This document shows, in pieces, positions 9,596-17,254 of a stretch of DNA of 64,000 nucleotides (its first letter is position 1; each line of letters opens with the position of its first letter). Made by a program: the position numbers and the translations under genes. The notes beneath the pieces are model-generated. The model worked only from the letters and a program-made list of their open reading frames with translations. It did no database searches and was not told where the DNA came from. Origin of the DNA: Deltaproteobacteria bacterium (GTDB taxonomy: Bacteria; Myxococcota; Kuafuiibacteriia; Kuafuiibacteriales; Kuafuiibacteriaceae). The DNA lies in the NCBI GenBank assembly GCA_016703535.1, contig JADJBV010000002.1, forward strand, positions 930,001-994,000, given 5' to 3'.

Positions 9596-11136
9596 CGTTG
9601 GCTCCTGCCCGGCAAATGACCCGGGCCCGCGGCTTGGGGGGCTCGCTGAAAATCTTCGGGGAAGTGTTGCAGGGCGCTTTCGACCGGGTAGGGCACAAAA
9701 CCTCCCAGGGCACACAAGGATCCAAACCGCAGCGTCTCGCAGAGATCCTTCAGCACCACCAAGTTGGCGGCCCGATCTTGATCGCCCCGGATCCGATCGA
9801 TCACCTCAACGCCTCGGGTGGAGCCGATCCGACACGGCGTACACTTGCCGCAAGACTCGACCGCGCAGAACTCCATCGCGAAGCGGGCTTGGGCAGCGAG
9901 ATCGACGGTGTCGTCGAAGGCCACCACCCCGCCGTGGCCGATCAGGCCCTTTTTGGCGGTAAAGGCCTCGTAGTCGAAGGGCGTGTCGAACAAAGCCCGG
10001 GGGAAGTAGGCGCCCAGCGGCCCGCCGACCTGGACCGCGCGGATCGGTCGACCACTCAAAGAGCCGCCCCCGACCTCGTCGACGAGTTGCCCCAAGGTCA
10101 GGCCGAAGGGCACCTCATACAAGCCGGTGTGCCTGAGGTTGCCCGCCAGTTGGATGGGCATCGTGCCCCGGGAGCGACCCATGCCAAATCCGGCATAAAC
10201 CTCGGGCCCGCTGGCCAAGATGTGGGGCACCGCCGCCAAGGTCAGCACGTTGTTGACCACCGTCGGGCAGCCAAACAAACCTTGATGCGCCGGCAAAGGC
10301 GGCTTGGCCCGGACCACCCCTCGTTTGCCTTCGATGCTCTCCAACAAAGCCGTCTCTTCGCCGCAGACGTAGGCGCCGGCGCCGATCCGCAGCTCGATGT
10401 CGAAGGACGCGCTCAACAAACCTTCGCTGCGAGCGGTCGCCAGGGCGGTGGTGATGGTGGCGATGGCCAGTGGATATTCGGAGCGCAGGTAGATGTACCC
10501 CCGAGTGGCGCCGACGGCCAAAGCGGCGATCACCATGCCCTCGATCAACAGGAAGGGGTCCCCTTCCATCAACATCCGATCGGCGAAGGTGCCGCTGTCC
10601 CCTTCGTCCGCGTTGCAGACGATGAACTTGCGGGCGCCGGGGGCTTCGGCGGCGGTCTTCCACTTGAGGCCCGCAGGAAAGCCGGCGCCGCCCCGACCGC
10701 GCAGACCCGAGTTGTTGATCCGGGCGATGATCTCGGACGGCGCCAAGGCTCGGGCCCGAGTCAGGCCCTCGAGCCCACCGTGATCCCGGTAGTCGGACCA
10801 GGAGCGAGGATCGATGATCCCGACTCGGGCGAAGGTCAGCCGTCGTTGCCCCACAAAAAACGGGTGTTCTTCCAAGCGACCGAGGCGCCGCGGGTGGGGC
10901 CCGGCCTCGAGCAACACCGGCAACAGGCTCGGCACGTCTTCTTCGAAGATCGGCCCGTAAGCGACGCGGCCCGTCGGGGTCTCGACCTCGACCAAGGGCT
11001 CGGCCGGCAGGTATCCGCGAGAGCCCGGCCGCACCACGGTGATCGAGCGGGGCCGCAGCGCCGCGGTGATCTGGGCGGCCACTTCGTCGGCCCCCAACGC
11101 GACCGCCGCGGCGTCGCCCGAGACGTAGACCTTCAC
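9592..11136 (-). CDS. fdsB: NAD-dependent formate dehydrogenase, FMN/NADH-binding beta subunit
   Basis: This 514-residue NuoF-like diaphorase passes electrons from FdsA to NAD+. It has an N-terminal thioredoxin-like domain, the NADH-binding GLRGRGGAGFP loop, the FMN-binding NADEGDSGTF stretch, CGEETALL and ESIEGKRG, and a C-terminal [4Fe-4S] site (ESCGKCTPCR, with a later Cys in SLCALGG). The GTG start is chosen because it overlaps the fdsG stop codon (GTGA). The open frame extends much further upstream but only through the fdsG region, so that extension is not real. HoxF is unlikely because no hydrogenase genes are present and fdsA follows. Confidence 0.92.
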   Translation of the reverse strand: MKVYVSGDAAAVALGADEVAAQITAALRPRSITVVRPGSRGYLPAEPLVEVETPTGRVAYGPIFEEDVPSLLPVLLEAGPHPRRLGRLEEHPFFVGQRRLTFARVGIIDPRSWSDYRDHGGLEGLTRARALAPSEIIARINNSGLRGRGGAGFPAGLKWKTAAEAPGARKFIVCNADEGDSGTFADRMLMEGDPFLLIEGMVIAALAVGATRGYIYLRSEYPLAIATITTALATARSEGLLSASFDIELRIGAGAYVCGEETALLESIEGKRGVVRAKPPLPAHQGLFGCPTVVNNVLTLAAVPHILASGPEVYAGFGMGRSRGTMPIQLAGNLRHTGLYEVPFGLTLGQLVDEVGGGSLSGRPIRAVQVGGPLGAYFPRALFDTPFDYEAFTAKKGLIGHGGVVAFDDTVDLAAQARFAMEFCAVESCGKCTPCRIGSTRGVEVIDRIRGDQDRAANLVVLKDLCETLRFGSLCALGGFVPYPVESALQHFPEDFQRAPQAAGPGHLPGRSQR

Positions 11137-11606
11137 CGGCCCACCCCCTTCAAACAACGGGCGAGGCCTCGCCCCGAGAGGTCCGCGTAGGGACGACCGT
11201 CGACCAAGGCGGCGGGGCCGTTGCCGCAGAGCCCCAGGCAATAAACGGGCTCGAGGGTCAACGAACGATCGGGCGCGGTCTGGCCCAACTTTACGCCGAG
11301 CCGTTCTTCGAGCTGGGCCGTGACGTGCCGTGCGCCCCGGGCCTGACAGGCCTCGGCTTGGCACACCTTGATCACCTGACGGCCGGCCGGGTGATCGCGG
11401 AAGTCGTGATAAAAGCTGACCACCCCGTGGACCTCGGCCCGGGAGAGGTTGAGCCGCTCGGCGACCCAGGCCACCGCTTCGGGAGCGATCCAGCCGAATC
11501 GGCCCTGCAGCGCGTGCAAGATCGGCAACAGGGCCCCCTCTTGGTGGGAGTGCTCGAGGGCAAGCCGCGCCGCTTCCGCAGGATCGAAGTCGCTCGAGTG
11601 GCCCAT
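11133..11606 (-). CDS. fdsG: NAD-dependent formate dehydrogenase, [2Fe-2S] gamma subunit
   Basis: This 157-residue NuoE-like thioredoxin-fold [2Fe-2S] protein has ligand Cys residues in CQAEACQARG and CLGLCGNGP. It is the first gene of fdsG-fdsB-fdsA-fdsD. The operon starts 190 bp from the divergent PpsR-like gene, so formate oxidation and light sensing share one upstream region. No fdsC (sulfurtransferase/maturation) gene is present in the window. Confidence 0.9.
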   Translation of the reverse strand: MGHSSDFDPAEAARLALEHSHQEGALLPILHALQGRFGWIAPEAVAWVAERLNLSRAEVHGVVSFYHDFRDHPAGRQVIKVCQAEACQARGARHVTAQLEERLGVKLGQTAPDRSLTLEPVYCLGLCGNGPAALVDGRPYADLSGRGLARCLKGVGR

Positions 11607-11661
11607 GAGGATCAGGCCTTTGTACCTTTGATGGGTCGACCGGGAAACCTGAAGCGCACCC

Positions 11662-11678
11662 CGCGTTACGTTAACGCG
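11662..11678. promoter_or_regulatory. Inverted repeat between fdsG and the PpsR-like gene (possible operator)
   Basis: The spacer 11607-11796 contains a perfect inverted repeat, CGCGTTA-CGT-TAACGCG (7-bp arms, 3-bp loop). Its short loop and central position fit a dimeric regulator site better than a terminator. It does not match the TGT-N12-ACA PpsR consensus. No further promoter could be fixed in the spacer. Confidence 0.4.
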
Positions 11679-11796
11679 TCGCGTGAAGACCCCTCCCAGC
11701 GACCGCCCGAATCAGGTGGGGTTCTCGCGGAGATCCGCCAGAATTTCACGAACTTGAGTTTACCGTGACAAGAACAGGTCCCGACGTTATGGTTCG

Positions 11797-13245
11797 ATGG
11801 TTCCAATGGTCATGGGCAATTCGAGTGGAGGTCCGAAGGCTCCTGGCTTGGACCCGGGGTCCAAGAACCTGGGACCCCTCTCGCCCTGGGCCCCCGAGCT
11901 TGCCGAGGCCTTCGTCAAGTTGGCCACCGACATCGCCTTGGTGATCGGCGAAAACGGCATCATCGAGCGGGTCGCTCAGGCCGGCGCCGACCCCCTGAAC
12001 CCCGCCGCTCAAGAGTGGGTCGGCCGCCCCTGGATCGACACGGTCACCGCTGAAACTCGGGGCAAGGCTGCCCAGCTGCTCACCGAAGCGACGCAGACCG
12101 GCGTTGGGCGTCGCCGGGAGATCAACCACCCCTCATCGAGCGGCGACAGCATTCCGGTCTCCTATTCGGCGATTCGTTTGGGCGTCGAAGGACCGCTCCT
12201 CGCGGTCGGTCGAGACCTCCGCTCCATCACCGCCATCCAACAACGGTTCCTCGAGGCGCAGCGGGAGGCCGAACTTTCGTATTGGCGGGCCCGACAAAGC
12301 GAAGCCCGCTACCAAGAGCTCTTTCGGGTGGCCCACGACGCGGTCGCCTTGGTCGACATCGACACCTTGCAGATCGTCGAGGCCAACGAGGCCGCGGCCA
12401 AGCTGTTCGATCTGCCGCTGGAAGACCTCCCCAACCGCCTGGTGGTCAACGCCTTCGAAAAACACTCGCGCCGCGCCCTCGAGGAGTTGGTGCGGGCCGC
12501 CCAGGCTTCGGGCCAGCAGTCGGAGGTCCGGCTGCGTTTGGCGCATCGGGCCCTGACCGCCAGCGTCGCGGCGGTGCCCTTCCGTCACCAGGAGCGGCTT
12601 TGTGCCTTGTTGCGGATCCGCCCCCTCGAGCCGAACGAGTCGCTGCTCGGCGTCGAGTTGGCGATGGCCCGGCTGGTCGACGAGTTCTCCGACGCGGTGA
12701 TCGTCACCCAATCCAACGGCCGGATCCTGGGGGCCAACCGCACCTTTCAGAGCCTGGTGCAGACCGCCGAAGCCGAGATCCTGGGCCGATCCCTGCGAGA
12801 TTGGCTCGGCCTGGCCGATGGCTCCTTCGATCAGATCTTGGAGCGGGTGCGCCAAAGTGCGGTGCTCCGGGACCTGACCGGCACCATCGTCTTGGGGAAC
12901 GCTCAGGTGACCGTGGTCCGGATTTCGGCCCACCTCCTGACGGATAGTGACGAAGAGCACATCGGCTTCGTGCTGCGACGGGTCCCGGCCGCCCCGCGGG
13001 ATCGGGCCAGCGTCGAGGGGAACTTCAGCTCGGATGCCTGGGGCATTCGGTTGGGCACCGAACCTTTGCCGGTGCTCATCGAGCGGGCCAGCCGGACCCT
13101 CGAGCTGCAGCTCATCACCCGAGCCTTGGCCGAAAGTCACGGGGATCTCGAAGGTGCGGCCCGCCTTTTGGGGATCGATTTGGATGAACTATCTCGCCGT
13201 CGAGCGCTTTTCTTTGCGGCGACGTCGAGGGATACCGAGCCGTGA
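11797..13245 (+). CDS. ppsR: PpsR/CrtJ-like PAS regulator with altered C-terminal HTH
   Basis: This 482-residue protein has the same length and architecture as the canonical PpsR at 46795-48243: N-terminal domain, PAS around 25-140, a coiled linker (about 140-165), two further PAS domains, and a C-terminal Fis-type helix-turn-helix region. The second HTH helix AARLLGI is recognisable. The following recognition helix reads DLDELSRRR instead of the usual SRxTLYxKL pattern seen in the paralogue (SRQSLYSKL), so DNA binding may be lost or changed. The stop overlaps the GTG start of the bacteriophytochrome by 4 bp. In Rhodopseudomonas and Bradyrhizobium a PpsR homologue next to a bacteriophytochrome is the phytochrome's direct target. 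Confidence 0.85.
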   Translation: MVPMVMGNSSGGPKAPGLDPGSKNLGPLSPWAPELAEAFVKLATDIALVIGENGIIERVAQAGADPLNPAAQEWVGRPWIDTVTAETRGKAAQLLTEATQTGVGRRREINHPSSSGDSIPVSYSAIRLGVEGPLLAVGRDLRSITAIQQRFLEAQREAELSYWRARQSEARYQELFRVAHDAVALVDIDTLQIVEANEAAAKLFDLPLEDLPNRLVVNAFEKHSRRALEELVRAAQASGQQSEVRLRLAHRALTASVAAVPFRHQERLCALLRIRPLEPNESLLGVELAMARLVDEFSDAVIVTQSNGRILGANRTFQSLVQTAEAEILGRSLRDWLGLADGSFDQILERVRQSAVLRDLTGTIVLGNAQVTVVRISAHLLTDSDEEHIGFVLRRVPAAPRDRASVEGNFSSDAWGIRLGTEPLPVLIERASRTLELQLITRALAESHGDLEGAARLLGIDLDELSRRRALFFAATSRDTEP

Positions 13246-15404
13246 TCGTCGCGCCTCCATTTGGTCAAGCCGATCTCAGCAACTGCGAGCAGGAGCTGAT
13301 CCATCTCGCAGGGTCGGTGCAGCCGCATGGGGCGTTGTTCACCCTCCGCCTTCCGCAGTTGGTGATCGAACAGGTCAGCACCAACGTCGCCGAGGTCGTG
13401 GGCCTCGCGCCCGATGAACTCCTCGGCCGTCCCCTCGCCAGCCTCGGGGAGTCCTGCGAACGACGCCTCCAGGAACTTTTGGCCAAACCTGCCAACGGGG
13501 CCATGCCGCTGCGCTTCGACTGTGTGGTCGGTGGCCGCCGCCGCGCCTTCGAGGGAGCGGCCCATCGGGTGGGATCATCCTGGTTGGTGCTGGAGCTGGA
13601 GCCGAACGGCCCGAGCCCGGTCGAGACCGTCGATCTCGACGGACCCACGATCTTCGCCCACCTGACCGGAGAGCTCGAACGCCTCACCGCCGCGGCGACC
13701 ATCGATCGTCTGGCCGACGCGACGGTGCGCACCTTCCGAGGGCTGGTCGGCTACGACCGGGTGATGGTCTACCGCTTCGATCCCGACGGTCACGGCCAGA
13801 TCATCGCCGAGTCCCGAGATCCACGCCTCGACTCACTGCTGGGCCACCACTATCCATCGACCGACATCCCGCAGCGGGCTCGGGAGCTCTACATCCGCAA
13901 CAAGCTCCGGGTCCTGGTCGACGTGAACTATCACGCGGCGCCCCTCTTCCCGGCACGGCTCCCAGGGAGCGGCGAAGAACTCGACATGTCGCTCTGCTAC
14001 CTGCGGAGCATGTCGCCCCTCCACATCCAGTACCTAAAGAACATGGGGGTCACCGCGACCTTGGTGGCCTCCTTGATCCGGGACGGCAAACTTTGGGGTT
14101 TGGTGGCCTGTCATCACTACTCGCCGCGCAACCTGCGCTTGCCGGTTCGGGCGGCCGCCGAACTTTTGGCCGAAGTGGTCTCGACCCGAGTCTCGGCGAT
14201 CGAAAGTTACGCCCACACCCAGGTGGCGATGCAGGTGCGCCGCCTCGAGCAGAGGTTGACCGAAGCGACCTCGACCGAAGGTGATTGGCGGATGGCTTTG
14301 TTGCGGAGCCCTCGCACCTTGCTGCAGCCCCTCAACGCCTCGGGGGCCGCTCTTTTTTATGACGGCGAAGTTCTGACCACCGGCGAGGTCCCCTCGAGCC
14401 CCGAGCTCCGGGCCCTGCTGAGTTGGGTCGAGGAACAACCCAGCTCCGAGATCTACAGCACCGCCTCGATCGCCACGGCCAACCCCCAACTCCAGTCGCT
14501 GACGCCGACCGCCAGCGGCGTGGTGGCGGCCAAACTCTCGACGACTCGGCCCGACTACTTGATGTGGTTTCGACGCGAGCAGTTGGACACCGTCACCTGG
14601 GCCGGCAACCCCGCCAAGCCGATGATCAGCGACGATCCCCGGGAGTTGTCGCCCCGTCGCTCCTTCGCGGCCTGGACCGAGATCGTCCGAGGTACGGCGG
14701 TGCGTTGGTCGGAGGCCGAACTCGCCTTGGCCGGCGCCTTTGCGGGGGCCTTGATCGACATCATCGCCCAGGTCGACGCGGTGCGGCTGTTGATCGCCGA
14801 GTCTCAGCTCGATCAGGTTCGCCAAAAGGTGGCCCACGCCAAAGAGCCGATCGCGGTCATGGACGCCCGGGGCCGGATCTCCTTCGCCAGCACCATGGTG
14901 ACCGCCGAATATGGGCCTCGTGCCGGTCAGGTGGGCCAAGACATCGCCGAGATCTTCGCCGACCCTCAAGAGCTGCGGGCCATCTTGGCCACCGTATTCC
15001 GAGAGCCTCAGTCGTGGCGCGGTGAGCGGTTGGTGCGCCGCGCCTCCGGGGAGTTGGCCCCGGTCATCGTGCGGATCGAGGTCGTGCCAGGGCGAGATCG
15101 ATCGGTGATCGGCGCCTTCATGATCCTCCGGGACGTCACCCACTCTCACCAGACCGCGGTGGCCCGGCGAGCGCTGGAAGACTCTCTCAGTGAGGTCCTG
15201 CAAGGGGTCGGGCGGGAGCGGACCCTCGATGGCACCACCGACTTGGTCCGCTCCATCTTGGCGACCGCCAGCTTGGCGGCGATGGACGTGGCCGAAGCTG
15301 GACCTTCGACGCCGGTGGCGCCCGTCTTGCGCGAGTTGCAGGACTCGACCCGGCGGGCCACCGAACTCTGCTGGTTGATCAAAGAGCTGACGTTGGCGAA
15401 CTGA
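13242..15404 (+). CDS. bphP: Bacteriophytochrome lacking a histidine kinase domain (BphP1-like)
   Basis: This 720-residue photoreceptor has a PAS-GAF-PHY photosensory core. The biliverdin-attachment Cys is Cys15. The GAF domain has YPSTDIP, and its chromophore-pocket His lies in SPLHIQYLKNMGV. The PHY tongue has the PRxSF-type motif PRRSF. The C-terminus is a PAS domain (about 530-640) followed by about 80 helical residues. There is no ATPase N or G box, so it is not a histidine kinase. This matches phytochromes of the RpBphP1 type, which act by binding PpsR. The GTG start overlaps the upstream PpsR-like stop (GTGA). The 3' end overlaps the convergent heme oxygenase gene by 26 bp. Confidence 0.92.
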   Translation: MIVAPPFGQADLSNCEQELIHLAGSVQPHGALFTLRLPQLVIEQVSTNVAEVVGLAPDELLGRPLASLGESCERRLQELLAKPANGAMPLRFDCVVGGRRRAFEGAAHRVGSSWLVLELEPNGPSPVETVDLDGPTIFAHLTGELERLTAAATIDRLADATVRTFRGLVGYDRVMVYRFDPDGHGQIIAESRDPRLDSLLGHHYPSTDIPQRARELYIRNKLRVLVDVNYHAAPLFPARLPGSGEELDMSLCYLRSMSPLHIQYLKNMGVTATLVASLIRDGKLWGLVACHHYSPRNLRLPVRAAAELLAEVVSTRVSAIESYAHTQVAMQVRRLEQRLTEATSTEGDWRMALLRSPRTLLQPLNASGAALFYDGEVLTTGEVPSSPELRALLSWVEEQPSSEIYSTASIATANPQLQSLTPTASGVVAAKLSTTRPDYLMWFRREQLDTVTWAGNPAKPMISDDPRELSPRRSFAAWTEIVRGTAVRWSEAELALAGAFAGALIDIIAQVDAVRLLIAESQLDQVRQKVAHAKEPIAVMDARGRISFASTMVTAEYGPRAGQVGQDIAEIFADPQELRAILATVFREPQSWRGERLVRRASGELAPVIVRIEVVPGRDRSVIGAFMILRDVTHSHQTAVARRALEDSLSEVLQGVGRERTLDGTTDLVRSILATASLAAMDVAEAGPSTPVAPVLRELQDSTRRATELCWLIKELTLAN

Positions 15405-16092
15405 GCCCGTGTTCCTTCGCCAGCGCCCCAAAGATCAGGGCGTGTTGCCGAAATGACCAGCTCGCCTCTTCGGCCAGGGCCTCGACCTGGGCCCTGGGCC
15501 AATGATCGCGCCCAAGGCCGGCCCGGAGTTCACCGGCCAGACTTCGGACCTCGTCACCGGTTCCAAACTGATAAAACCGGGTCCCTTCGGCGGTGGTGGT
15601 TCCCATTTGCCGAGCGACCAGGCGCTGCAGGCTTTGACCGCCGCTGAGATCTCCCAGGTATCGGACGTAGGCGTGGGCCAACAGCAGGTCCGGATCGTGT
15701 TGGCTCAATCGGTCCAGCCGCTTTTGGTAGTCCTGGGTCAACGGGTGGACGGGGAGCTCTTCGGCCCACCCCGGGCCGTGCCAAACACCGAGGTCGACCT
15801 CCAAGGCCTCCACGCGTCGCAACGCCCGAAGGGGCAACCAGGCCAAGGTCGGACGTTGGGCGTGTTGGCTGAGGCCTCGCTCCAAAGCTTGGTAGATCGC
15901 CAAGAGGTTGCGGAGCATCGCGCCGTAGGCTGGGCGAGGAAGTTCGCCCCGGAGCAGCTCTCGCACCAGCGGGCCGCGCTCCAGCTCGACGTGGAGGGTT
16001 CGAGTCGCGGAGCGGAGCGCTTCGATCAAGATCGGCTCGTCCGGCACCAGGGAAGGGTAACGTTCGGCCGTCATCGCTGGCAACGTTTCCAT
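15379..16092 (-). CDS. bphO: Heme oxygenase (biliverdin supply for the phytochrome)
   Basis: This 237-residue protein belongs to the HmuO/BphO heme oxygenase family. The proximal His lies in TRTLHVELE near residue 34, and the distal-helix motif YVRYLGDLSGGQ is intact. It cleaves heme to biliverdin, the chromophore of the adjacent phytochrome. The genes converge and overlap by 26 bp, and the gene starts 134 bp from bchI on the opposite strand. The location makes chromophore synthesis its likely role. Iron acquisition is the alternative for the family. Confidence 0.88.
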   Translation of the reverse strand: METLPAMTAERYPSLVPDEPILIEALRSATRTLHVELERGPLVRELLRGELPRPAYGAMLRNLLAIYQALERGLSQHAQRPTLAWLPLRALRRVEALEVDLGVWHGPGWAEELPVHPLTQDYQKRLDRLSQHDPDLLLAHAYVRYLGDLSGGQSLQRLVARQMGTTTAEGTRFYQFGTGDEVRSLAGELRAGLGRDHWPRAQVEALAEEASWSFRQHALIFGALAKEHGLSSPTSAL

Positions 16093-16225
16093 CGGCGGGC
16101 GGCCTCACCCGCGGCGCGCCCGGGCAAGTTCCCATTTCACCGCGCCCGTCGATGGACGGTCCCAACTTGTGCGGTCCACTTCTCCCCTTGACTCGGGGCC
16201 GGGGCATCGATGCACATTCCCGCCA

Positions 16226-17254
16226 GTGGCGCTCCCGTTTCCTTTCACGGCGATCGTCGGACAAGACGAGCTGAAGTTGGCCCTGCAGCTGGCCGCCATC
16301 GATCCTGGCCTGGGCGGGATCTTGGTGTTCGGCGATCGGGGCACCGGAAAGTCGACCGCCATCCGCGCCCTGGCCGCCTTGTTGCCCCAGATCTCGGTGG
16401 TCGATGGTTGCCCTTACCACTGTGACCCCGCCGATCGCGGGCGGGCCTGCGGCGAAGGGTGCCCGGCCCACGAACAGCGGCCCGGTTGGACCTCGTCGCT
16501 GCAGGCCATCCCGGTGGTCGATCTGCCCCTGGGCGCCACCGAAGATCGGGTCGTGGGCGCCTTGGACCTGGAGTTGGCCTTGACCCGGGGCCAGAAGAAG
16601 TTCGCCCCCGGCCTTTTGGCCCGGGCTCACCGCGGTTTCCTCTACATCGACGAGGTCAACCTGCTCCCGGATCACTTGGTGGACCTGCTGCTCGACGTGG
16701 CCGCCTCGGGCGAAAACATCGTGGAACGAGAGGGCGTGAGCGTCCGCCACCCGGCTCGGTTCGTCTTGATCGGCAGCGGCAACCCCGAAGAGGGCGAACT
16801 GCGGCCCCAGCTCCTCGATCGCTTCGGTCTGTCGGTCGACGTGAAGACCCCGCAAGATCTCCCGACTCGGGTGGAGGTGGTGCGACGCCGGACCGCCTTC
16901 GATCAAGATCCCCAAGCTTTTTGGGAGCGGCACCGGGCCAGCGAGTTGGAGTGCCGAACCCGGCTGGAGGCGGCCCGAGGGCGCTTGTCCAAGGTTCAGG
17001 TCCCGGACGCCGCCTTGGAGCGGGCCGCGGTCTTGTGCCAGCAGCTGGGCACCGACGGCCTACGCGGCGAGTTGACCTTGATCCGGGGCGCCCGGGCTTT
17101 CGCCAGCCTGGAGGGGGTGACCGCGGTCGGGGATCGGGAGCTGCGGACCATCGCTGGGTTGGCGCTGCGGCATCGTCTGCGCCGCAACCCGCTGGATGAC
17201 GCGGGCTCCTCGGCCCGGGTGGATCGGGCCATCGCCGAGGTCTTCGCGACGTGA
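16226..17254 (+). CDS. bchI: Magnesium chelatase ATPase subunit I
   Basis: BchI is the AAA+ motor of Mg-chelatase, which inserts Mg2+ into protoporphyrin IX together with BchD and BchH. Visible motifs are Walker A GDRGTGKST, Walker B FLYIDEVN, sensor region GSGNPEEGEL, and the family Cys-rich insert CPYHCDP. The GTG at 16226 is preferred because the conserved FPFTAIVGQ start follows at once. An in-frame GTG at 16169 would add 19 non-conserved residues. The stop overlaps bchD (GTGA). The 16093-16225 spacer shared with bphO holds no TGT-N12-ACA site that I can find. Confidence 0.95.
   Translation: MALPFPFTAIVGQDELKLALQLAAIDPGLGGILVFGDRGTGKSTAIRALAALLPQISVVDGCPYHCDPADRGRACGEGCPAHEQRPGWTSSLQAIPVVDLPLGATEDRVVGALDLELALTRGQKKFAPGLLARAHRGFLYIDEVNLLPDHLVDLLLDVAASGENIVEREGVSVRHPARFVLIGSGNPEEGELRPQLLDRFGLSVDVKTPQDLPTRVEVVRRRTAFDQDPQAFWERHRASELECRTRLEAARGRLSKVQVPDAALERAAVLCQQLGTDGLRGELTLIRGARAFASLEGVTAVGDRELRTIAGLALRHRLRRNPLDDAGSSARVDRAIAEVFAT

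Noticed and set aside
9592..11606. Bidirectional hydrogenase diaphorase (HoxEF) or NuoEF
   Set aside because: The genes are followed by a molybdenum formate dehydrogenase subunit and FdsD, with no hydrogenase or other Nuo genes nearby.
16093..16225. PpsR site between bphO and bchI
   Set aside because: One TGT at 16168-16172 is not followed by ACA at the correct distance.
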